The notes under the pieces were generated by a model. The model was not told the origin of the DNA. It saw only the letters and a list, made by a program, of their open reading frames with translations, and did not search any database. DNA of 64,000 nucleotides, taken from assembly GCF_014207955.1 (NCBI RefSeq), contig NZ_JACHLK010000010.1, positions 124,001-188,000 of the forward strand. The letters are read 5' to 3'. Each line of letters opens with the position of its first letter. Position 1 is the stretch's first letter. Below, piece after piece: positions 57,435-64,000 of the stretch. Origin of the DNA: Acidovorax soli (lineage in GTDB: Bacteria > Pseudomonadota > Gammaproteobacteria > Burkholderiales > Burkholderiaceae_C). Position numbers and translations under genes: made by a program.

Positions 57435-57648
57435 ATCACACCCTGATAACAGGGGAAATCCGTCATTTTTCCTCAGCTTTGGTCTGCAGTGATTCGCATT
57501 GCTCGCGGAATAAGTCTCTCGCTCCTTCGCCAGACTCCAGCAAGGTTCCTGCGAAAACGAAAGCGCAATACAGATAAATTTATTTCATAAGCCTCCCACC
57601 CGGGGCTTACACCGTGCTGGCGCTCCGGCAAGCCCCCTGGAGCCCGGC

Positions 57649-58536
57649 CTACCGGCAATACCGCTGGAACAGCGTGGCCAGCCTGCCGGCTGCCAGCGAC
57701 AAGGGCGATGCCCGCAGTTTCAGGATGCCCAGCGTGAGCGCCGGCAGCTCCATGCGCAGGGGCACGCGCACGATCTGGCGGCAGTAGGGCTCGATGGACA
57801 GGAACCGCTCGGGCAGCATCAGCAGCAGGTCGCTGCGCGTCATCAGGCTCCAGGACACGCCGAAGGTGTTGGCCTCGATCAGCCGCTGCGGCACGGGCAG
57901 GCCCTGGCGCACAAAGCGCTCGAACAGCACCGTGTGGTGGCTGCCCGGCGCCCGGTGCACCAGCCATTCGGCGTCGACCAGTGCTTCCCAGGTGGTGGCG
58001 CCGGCCAGGGGATGGCCGGGGCGGCAGGCCACCATCATCGGGATGGGGGCGATGGGTTCCAGTTCCAGATCGGAGTCCAGGGAGCCTTCGACGGCGGCGG
58101 CCACGGCGAAGTCCACGAAACCCTCTCGCAGCTGCGGCAGGGCCAGGGGCATCAGGCCCTCGAACAGCCGCACCTGGGCCTGGGGCATCGCACGCTGGAA
58201 CTCGCGCAGCACCTCGGGCAGCGCGCCCATGAACACCACGGGCGTGACGGACACCGCCACCGAGGCCTGCTGGCCGCCCTGCAGCTGGCGGATGTCCTGG
58301 CGCGCCATGGCCAGCTGCGCCTGCACCAGGCGCGCACGGATGGTCAATTGACGCCCGCATTCGGTCAGTTCCACACCGCGCGAACTGCGGTGCACCAGCG
58401 GCGCGTCGACCTCGGCCTCCAGCTCGCGGATGGCCTTGGTCACGGCGGGCTGGCTCACGCCGAGTGCGCGCGCCGCAGCGCGGATGCTGCCGGCATCGAC
58501 CACCTGCAGCAGGGCCTTGAGCTGGTAATCCTTCAT
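57649..58536 (-). CDS. LysR-family transcriptional regulator
   Basis: The 295-residue protein has the LysR winged HTH (about residues 1-62: LKALLQVVDAGSIRAAARALG, SQPAVTKAIRELE) and a LysR substrate-binding domain (about 90-290). The ATG at 58536 is the family start; the open frame beyond it is shadow. It is divergent, by 113 bp, from an amidase-Bug pair that it probably controls. Confidence 0.92.
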   Translation of the reverse strand: MKDYQLKALLQVVDAGSIRAAARALGVSQPAVTKAIRELEAEVDAPLVHRSSRGVELTECGRQLTIRARLVQAQLAMARQDIRQLQGGQQASVAVSVTPVVFMGALPEVLREFQRAMPQAQVRLFEGLMPLALPQLREGFVDFAVAAAVEGSLDSDLELEPIAPIPMMVACRPGHPLAGATTWEALVDAEWLVHRAPGSHHTVLFERFVRQGLPVPQRLIEANTFGVSWSLMTRSDLLLMLPERFLSIEPYCRQIVRVPLRMELPALTLGILKLRASPLSLAAGRLATLFQRYCR

Positions 58537-58649
58537 CCTGAGTGACAACCTGTGGTTATTGCCGACGTGTTCAAGGCATCTTACGCGAGAGCCTGGGCCC
58601 CCGTACGCTGCGTCCATTGCTCCGATACCTGACCCTAAGGACCTTTTCC

Positions 58650-60065
58650 ATGTACGACACCTCCCAGGAACTCTGGCGCCTTGGCGCCGCGGAAACCGCC
58701 ACGGCCATCCGGCGCAAGGAGCTGTCATGCCGCGAGGTGACCACCAGCGTGCTGGCGCGCATCCAGGCCGCCAACCCCGAGGTCAACGCCCTCACCGAGG
58801 TGCTGGACCAGGCTGCGCTGGCCGCAGCCGATGCCGCCGACCGCCAGGTGGCCGCGGGTGGGCCGCTGGGTGTGCTGCACGGCGTGCCGGTCACGACCAA
58901 GGTCAATGTGGACCAGGCGGGGCTGGCCACGACGAATGGCTCCGTGGCCCAGCGCGGGCTCATCGCGCAGGAGGATGCGCCGGTGGTGGCCAACCTGCGC
59001 CGTGCGGGTGCCATCCTGGTAGGTCGCACGAACACGGCCACGTATTCGGTGCGCTGGTTCACCGACAACGCGGTGCATGGCCGCACCCTCAACCCCTGGG
59101 ACGCGGGCACCACACCCGGGGGCTCCAGCGGTGGGGCGGCGGCCGCCGTGGCCAGCGGCATGGGCGCCATCGCCCATGGCAATGACATGGGCGGATCGAT
59201 CCGCTACCCTGCCTATTGCTGCGGCGTGGCCGGCCTGCGCCCCACCGTGGGCCGCATCCCGGCCTACAACGCGAGTGCGGCGGCAGAGCGCGGCATCACC
59301 GCGCAGCTGATGTCGGCCCAGGGGCCGCTGGCGCGCTCGGTGGCCGACCTGCGGCTGGCGATGCAGGCCATGGCGGTGTTCGACGCGCGCGACCCGAACT
59401 GCGTGCCCTGGCCATCGGCCGTGGAGCCTGCTGCCCAGCAAGGCCTGCGCGTGGCGCTGTGCCGCTCCTACCCGGGTATCGCCGCCCACCCCGCCGTGGT
59501 GCAGGCGCTCGACGATGCCGCGCACTGGCTGGCCGATGCGGGCTATGTGGTCGAAGAGGTTCAGCCACCCGCGATGCGGGAGGCGGCCGAGCTCTGGCGC
59601 GTTCTCGGTGTCGAGGACGGCCGCCGCGGCATCAGTGCCGCCATCCGCGACCATGGGGACGAGGCCATGCGCGCGAGCCAGGGCTACATGGAGCAGGGCA
59701 TTGCCGAGGGCGGGCGCGATGCCTTCCAGGACGCCCTGGCCCAGCGCGCCGGGCTGGCGCGGCAGTGGTCGGTGTTCCTCGATCGGTTTGCGCTGTTGCT
59801 CATGCCCGTGTCCTGGCAACCCCCCGCGCCGCAGGACGAGGACACGCAGTCCTGGCCCCGCTTTCGCGCGCTGCTCGATGCACAAAGCCCGCTTCTGGCC
59901 ACGGCCTGCCTGGGCCTGCCGGGCATGGCCGTGCCCACCGGCATGCATGGCTCGGTGCCCATGGGCGTGCAACTGGTGGCGGGCCGTTTTCGCGAAGACC
60001 TGCTGCTCGACGCGGCCCAGGCGATCGAAGAGCGCGCCGGATTCGTTGCGCTGCTGAACTGTTGA
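58650..60065 (+). CDS. Amidase-signature hydrolase
   Basis: The 471-residue enzyme of the amidase signature family has the Ser-cisSer-Lys triad: Lys84 (GVPVTTKVNVD), Ser159 (TTPGGSSGG) and Ser183 (GNDMGGSIRYPA). The 24-residue Ser-Ser spacing matches characterised amidases. It is cytoplasmic and hydrolyses an amide, possibly an aromatic or amino-acid amide. It is followed 42 bp later by a Bug gene, which likely supplies the substrate or takes up a related acid. Confidence 0.92.
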   Translation: MYDTSQELWRLGAAETATAIRRKELSCREVTTSVLARIQAANPEVNALTEVLDQAALAAADAADRQVAAGGPLGVLHGVPVTTKVNVDQAGLATTNGSVAQRGLIAQEDAPVVANLRRAGAILVGRTNTATYSVRWFTDNAVHGRTLNPWDAGTTPGGSSGGAAAAVASGMGAIAHGNDMGGSIRYPAYCCGVAGLRPTVGRIPAYNASAAAERGITAQLMSAQGPLARSVADLRLAMQAMAVFDARDPNCVPWPSAVEPAAQQGLRVALCRSYPGIAAHPAVVQALDDAAHWLADAGYVVEEVQPPAMREAAELWRVLGVEDGRRGISAAIRDHGDEAMRASQGYMEQGIAEGGRDAFQDALAQRAGLARQWSVFLDRFALLLMPVSWQPPAPQDEDTQSWPRFRALLDAQSPLLATACLGLPGMAVPTGMHGSVPMGVQLVAGRFREDLLLDAAQAIEERAGFVALLNC

Positions 60066-60107
60066 TTTCCGTGCGTCTGTCCTGTCCCAACCCCTGCGAG
60101 GTACCCC

Positions 60108-61118
60108 ATGTCCGATGACGATCTCTCCCTTTCCCCCGCCTTTGCCGTGCAGCGGCGCAAGCTGGCTCTGCTGGGCGGTATGCTGGCGGCGGCCGGCCTG
60201 CCGATGGGCGCTGGCGCGCAGTCCAGGGACTACGCCACCATGCTGATGCCGTTTCCGCCGGGCGGCGCGGGCGACTTTCTGGCGCGGGTGCTGGCCGACA
60301 AGCTCAAGGCCGAGCTGGGCCGCAATGTCGTCGTGGACAACCGGCCCGGCGGCGCCACCCGCATCGCGGGCGAGGCACTGCGCAATGCCCCGGCCGATGG
60401 CGGCACGGTGCTGCTCTCGCCCGTGGACCCGATGTTCATCGGCCCGGCGATCTACTCCGGCATGCGCTACGACCCGATGAAGGACTTTCGCCCCATCACC
60501 GACGTCGCCACGCTGCAGTTCGGCATTGCCGTGGGTGCCAACTCGCCCCACAAGACGCTGGCGCAGTACCTGCAGGCCGCGCGCACCCAGCCCGCGCAGG
60601 CCGATATCGGCATCTCGCTGATCGGTTCGCTGCTGCACTTTCTGGCCATGGACTTCATCGCCCAGTCCGCCACCAAGGGGCAGATCGTGCCCTACAAGGG
60701 CGGCACGCCCATGCTCAACGACCTGCTGGCCGGGCAGATCCCCGCCGGCATGGACGCCACCACCACCTTCATGGAGTTCCACCGGGCCGGCAAGATCCGC
60801 GTGCTGGCGGTGTCGGGCAGCCGCCGCGCGGCCAGCCTTCCCGACGTGCCCACGTTCGCGGAGTCGGGCTTTCCCGATCTGGTGGCCACCTCGGGCTATG
60901 TGGTCTATGCACGCGCCGACACCCCGCCCGCCGCCATTGCCCAATGGAACCAGGCGCTGCGCAAGGTGCTGGCCCAGGACGAGGTGCGCAGCAAGCTGCT
61001 GCACACGGGCTACGACGCGGTGCCCGGGTCCGAGCCCGCCGAGGTGGCCGCCGCCACCGAGCGCGCCGCGGCGCGCTGGCTGCCGGTCATCAGGAAGTCG
61101 GGGTTCAAGGGGGATTGA
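60108..61118 (+). CDS. Bug/TctC-family periplasmic binding protein
   Basis: The 336-residue receptor has a Tat-like signal (QRRKLALLGGMLAAAGLPMGAGAQ). Bug motifs are LMPFPPGGAGDFLARV, VVDNRPGGATRIAGE, YDPMKDFRPITDV, VPYKGGTPMLNDLLAGQI and LPDVPTFAESGF. It is probably co-transcribed with the amidase. It is the sixth Bug protein of the window. Confidence 0.93.
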   Translation: MSDDDLSLSPAFAVQRRKLALLGGMLAAAGLPMGAGAQSRDYATMLMPFPPGGAGDFLARVLADKLKAELGRNVVVDNRPGGATRIAGEALRNAPADGGTVLLSPVDPMFIGPAIYSGMRYDPMKDFRPITDVATLQFGIAVGANSPHKTLAQYLQAARTQPAQADIGISLIGSLLHFLAMDFIAQSATKGQIVPYKGGTPMLNDLLAGQIPAGMDATTTFMEFHRAGKIRVLAVSGSRRAASLPDVPTFAESGFPDLVATSGYVVYARADTPPAAIAQWNQALRKVLAQDEVRSKLLHTGYDAVPGSEPAEVAAATERAAARWLPVIRKSGFKGD

Positions 61119-61136
61119 GGGCGATTGAAGGCCGGC

Positions 61137-61493
61137 TCAGGCGGGTTCGTCTTCAGCTCCGGGCTCATCGCTCTCTTCTTCAGGATACAGGTCCGCATCC
61201 ACGTCCACCGCGGGTTCGGCTGCCAGATCGCCGTCGGCATCGTCGTCGGGCGAGAAGGCCTCCATGTGGTCGGGCAGGATGTCGCGCGCCTCGCGGTGCA
61301 GCCCGGGTTCCACGCTGGCGCGTTCGCCGGTGCCATGGCGGTCGGTGTCCATCTCGGGGTCGGCGCTGTACACGCCCGCGCTGTCGCTGCCCGAGTCGGA
61401 GGCATCGCTGGGGCCCATGCTGTCGTTGCCGGTGGCGCTGTGCAGGGGCGGAAGGTTGTCGGCGTCGATACCGAGCAGGCTGCTGGTGGCCAT
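61137..61493 (-). CDS. Small acidic hypothetical protein
   Basis: The 118-residue protein is rich in Asp, Glu and Ser, especially in its last 35 residues (SPDDDADGDLAAEP, YPEEESDEPGAEDEP), and is probably disordered. A middle block (GLHREARDILPDHMEA) may be a conserved motif. GGAGAC before the ATG at 61493 supports the start. Function unknown. Confidence 0.6.
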   Translation of the reverse strand: MATSSLLGIDADNLPPLHSATGNDSMGPSDASDSGSDSAGVYSADPEMDTDRHGTGERASVEPGLHREARDILPDHMEAFSPDDDADGDLAAEPAVDVDADLYPEEESDEPGAEDEPA

Positions 61494-61662
61494 GGAAGTC
61501 TCCGTTCTGGCGGGGTGCGCACCGGTCAACGTGAGTCGGCACGTCAATGGCGGTGCGGCCACTGTGGTGCCATGGTGCGCGCGTTGGGCCCTGCGCGCTG
61601 TAAGAACATGCCGATGATTGCTACGGATGGTCACAGGGGCCGGGCATGGGCCCCCACAGGGT

Positions 61663-63816
61663 TTACAAACTCCCGATGACGGAGGGCGTGAAGTCCACGG
61701 CGCCCTCCGGCTTTTCGCCCTGCGACCAGGCAAACAGCGAATCCGCCGGCATGGGGCGGGCGAAGTAGAAGCCCTGCAGCTCGTCGCATTCCATGGCCAG
61801 CAGGATGTCGCGCTGGCCCTCGGTCTCCACGCCCTCGGCCACCACGCGCAGGCCCAGCGCGTGCGCCAGGCTCACCACGGCGCTGACCACGGCGCGCGCG
61901 TCCTCGCTGCTCTCCAGGTCGTTGACGAAGCTGCGGTCGATCTTGAGCTGCTGGGCGGGCAACTGGCGCAGGTAGTTGAGGCTCGAATAGCCGGTGCCGA
62001 AGTCGTCGATGGACAGGAACACGCCGATGCGCGCCAGCCCGTCGAAGGTGCGCTGCGTGGCCTTGATGTCCTCCATGGCCACCGATTCGGTGATCTCGCA
62101 CAGCAGCTGCGAGGCATCCAGGCCATGGAACTGCAGCGCATGCCCGATGCGGTCGGCCAGGCCACTTTCGCGCAGCTGGTGCACCGACAGGTTGATCGCC
62201 ACGCGCATGCGCATGCCGTTGCGGGCCCACTCGGCGGTCTGGCGGCAGGCCTCGTCGATGACCCAGTTGCCCAGCTTGTTGATCAGGCCGAAACGCTCGG
62301 CCAGCGCGATGAACACCATGGGGCTGACCATGCCGTGCTTGGGGTGGTTCCAGCGCAGCAGGGCTTCCACGCCGCTGATCTGGCCGCGCGTGCCGTCGAT
62401 CTTGGGCTGGTAGTGCAGCGCCAGCTCGCCCCGGTCGATGGCCTGGCGCAGGTCGTTCTGCAGTTCCAGCTGTTCGGAGGCGTCCGAGCCCATGTGCGGC
62501 TCGAACAGCGCGTAGCAGCCGCCCCCCGCGCGCTTGGCGGCGTACATGGCGGCATCGGCATTGGCCACCAGCTTGGTGCGCTCGCCATGGTCGGGGTGCA
62601 CCACGATGCCGATGGAGCAGGCGATCTGCACCTTCTTGCCCGATACCTCGAAGGGCCGCGACAGCGACTCCAGCACCCGGTTGGCCATGGTGACACAGTC
62701 GGCGACGTCGCTCACGTCCTCCAGCAGGATCAGGAACTCGTCACCCCCCACGCGCGCCACGGTGTCGCACTCGCGCGCCTCCTTGCGCAGCCGGTCCGCG
62801 GCACCGCGCAGGATCACGTCGCCCGCCGCATGGCCGAAGGAGTCGTTGATGGGCTTGAAGCCATCCAGGTCCACGAACAAAACGGCCAGCCGGTCTTCCA
62901 CGCGCAGGTGGTTGGTGCGGTCCAGGCGCAGCAGGGCGTGGATGAGCCGGTCTTCGAACAGCAGGCGGTTGGGCAGGCCGGTCAGGGCGTCGGCAAAGGC
63001 GCGCTTTTGCAGTTCGTCGTTGGCGGCCTGCAGGCGCGCATTGCTCTCCTGCAGCGAGCGCGTGAGGTGCTCGGCCGTGGTCTGCAGCCGTGCATCCAGG
63101 ATGGAGGTGAACAGCGTGCTCACCAGCAGCATGCCGGTGGCCATGAGCACCATGGCCGTGAGGCCCGGGCCGCCCAGCTCGCCAGCGCTCAGGCAGACCG
63201 AGCCCACGGCGAAGCGCGCCGCCGCCATGCCGGTGTAGTGCATGCCGCAGATGGCGACGGCCATCACGAAGGAGGCGGCCAGCTGGTAGGGCAGGCGCTG
63301 GCCGGGCCGCACGCGGCGCAGCAGCTTGAAGATGAGCAGGGCCGAAGCCGAAGCCAGCACCGCGATCGCCACCGACAGCACCACCACCCGGTGGTCCCAG
63401 ACGATGCCGGGGTTCATGTCCATGGCGGCCATGCCGATGTAGTGCATGCCGCTGATGCCGGCGCCCATCACCAGCGCACCCAGCCCCAGTTGGATGGTGC
63501 CGAACTGCTCGCGGCTGGCCAGCTCCAGCGCCATGGCCGATGCGGCGACGGCCGCCAGCCAGGACAGCAAGGTGGCGCCGCCGGAGAACCCGATCTCGAT
63601 GGGCAGCTTGAAGGCCTGCATGCCCAGGAAGTGCATGGACCAGATGCCTGTGCCCATGACGAGAGAACCCGCTGCCCACCAGGCCAGGCCCACGCGGCGC
63701 TGTGCCGTGCGCACCCGCCGGGCCAGGTCCAGCGTGACATACGAGGCCAGCATGGCCATGGCAAAGGACGCTGCCACCACGAACAGGTTGTAGCTGAAGG
63801 GCATGAACGCGTTCAT
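61663..63816 (-). CDS. MHYT-GGDEF-EAL cyclic-di-GMP signalling protein
   Basis: The ~717-residue membrane protein has an N-terminal MHYT sensor with about seven TM helices and three repeats (MHFLGM, MHYIGM, MHYTGM; about residues 1-245) that may sense O2, CO or NO via copper. A GGDEF domain follows (about 280-440) with intact RVGGDEFL and an RxxD inhibitory site (RECD) five residues before it. The EAL domain (about 455-705) has GVEALLRW and DDFGTGYSS. Both enzymatic signatures look intact. ATG at 63816 is chosen; TTG at 63831 is also possible. No ribosome site is clear. Confidence 0.9.
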   Translation of the reverse strand: MNAFMPFSYNLFVVAASFAMAMLASYVTLDLARRVRTAQRRVGLAWWAAGSLVMGTGIWSMHFLGMQAFKLPIEIGFSGGATLLSWLAAVAASAMALELASREQFGTIQLGLGALVMGAGISGMHYIGMAAMDMNPGIVWDHRVVVLSVAIAVLASASALLIFKLLRRVRPGQRLPYQLAASFVMAVAICGMHYTGMAAARFAVGSVCLSAGELGGPGLTAMVLMATGMLLVSTLFTSILDARLQTTAEHLTRSLQESNARLQAANDELQKRAFADALTGLPNRLLFEDRLIHALLRLDRTNHLRVEDRLAVLFVDLDGFKPINDSFGHAAGDVILRGAADRLRKEARECDTVARVGGDEFLILLEDVSDVADCVTMANRVLESLSRPFEVSGKKVQIACSIGIVVHPDHGERTKLVANADAAMYAAKRAGGGCYALFEPHMGSDASEQLELQNDLRQAIDRGELALHYQPKIDGTRGQISGVEALLRWNHPKHGMVSPMVFIALAERFGLINKLGNWVIDEACRQTAEWARNGMRMRVAINLSVHQLRESGLADRIGHALQFHGLDASQLLCEITESVAMEDIKATQRTFDGLARIGVFLSIDDFGTGYSSLNYLRQLPAQQLKIDRSFVNDLESSEDARAVVSAVVSLAHALGLRVVAEGVETEGQRDILLAMECDELQGFYFARPMPADSLFAWSQGEKPEGAVDFTPSVIGSL

Positions 63817-64000
63817 GGGATAGAAGGACAAGGATGGCGGTTTCGGTAGGCAGGTTGCGCCTGCGCAGGCGTGCCGTCAAGAGGGGCATGCTGCAGCAAG
63901 CGGCGGGCCGGTTCACAGTGCTTTCCGCCGGCGTGCGCAGTGCAGCCGCAACGCCTGGCCGTTGCACAGGCACGGCTGGGGGCGGGGCATGAACCAACGC

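Larger units (their letters stand above)
51720..57600. mobile_element. Small genomic island with tyrosine recombinase (limits approximate)
   Basis: Between the fumarase promoter and the LysR gene the codon bias is weaker and A/T-rich intergenic DNA appears. The genes are short, unlinked and mostly unrecognised, with relics and an IS remnant among them. The recombinase lies at the left end. I searched both edges by eye and found no convincing direct repeat or intact tRNA, so the attachment sites are not defined. Confidence 0.65.

Noticed and set aside
51650..57610. Short ATGAAATA-like matches near both island edges as attachment repeats
   Set aside because: They are in opposite orientation, only about 8 bp and imperfect, so they may be chance.
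1..64000. CRISPR arrays, prophage structural genes and rRNA operons
   Set aside because: No regularly spaced direct repeats, no capsid, portal or tail genes and no rRNA-like sequence were seen on either strand.

Overview
The window looks like a chromosomal segment of a high-GC betaproteobacterium of the Comamonadaceae (Acidovorax-like). The reasons are the strong G/C bias at third codon positions, the tig-clpP-clpX-lon block, six Bug/TctC-type periplasmic binding proteins (a family greatly expanded in Burkholderiales), a Burkholderiales-type porin, and dispersed CCCCTGAG..CGCTTCGCGCC intergenic repeats. The family assignment is inference; no rRNA or other phylogenetic marker was compared.

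Layout. 1-3.5 kb: the end of an RND efflux adaptor gene and the complete pump gene. 3.6-9.9 kb: tRNA-Leu(UAG), then trigger factor, ClpP, ClpX and Lon, with a heat-shock-like promoter ahead of lon. 10-21 kb: a housekeeping/accessory mosaic holding tRNA-Gly (two identical copies), tRNA-Cys and tRNA-Leu(UAA), several exported hypothetical proteins, a GlxA-type regulator divergent from an exported DJ-1-like protein, two AraC-type regulators, a broad-specificity amino-acid racemase, a DUF1697 protein and a lipoprotein with an internal repeat.

21-46.4 kb is a large catabolic region. First comes an IclR-linked operon: FAD oxidoreductase, IclR regulator, two-subunit aconitase X, an IlvD/Edd-type dehydratase, a porin and a Bug protein. 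It is divergent from two translationally coupled Bug genes. Next is an aromatic-type cluster (MhpA-like monooxygenase, MDR dehydrogenase, cupin, FMN reductase, GntR/FCD regulator, FAH-family hydrolase, Bug, DUF1185 protein, quinone oxidoreductase, VOC protein with an extradiol-like triad). Its promoters carry ATGCAT boxes about 18 bp apart, including a perfect 40-bp palindrome. The region ends with a TctE/TctD-like two-component pair divergent from tctB-tctA. Only one TctAB membrane pair is present for six binding proteins.

46.4-51.6 kb: conserved housekeeping genes (an M48/YgjP-like peptidase, a TonB-C-like protein, glutamate racemase, class I fumarase), a relic of a tRNA 3' end and composite intergenic repeats. 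51.7-57.6 kb: a small, less GC-biased genomic island with a tyrosine recombinase, a membrane-anchored protein with a HEPN-like RX4H motif, small exported or membrane hypothetical proteins, gene relics and an internally deleted IS21-family element that keeps both ends. 57.6-64 kb: a LysR regulator divergent from an amidase-Bug pair, an acidic hypothetical protein and an MHYT-GGDEF-EAL signalling protein.

The most unusual material is the AcnX/IlvD/FAD-oxidoreductase operon, whose substrate cannot be assigned from sequence, the periodic GntR operator system, and a three-hairpin orphan transcript candidate at about 20.4 kb.
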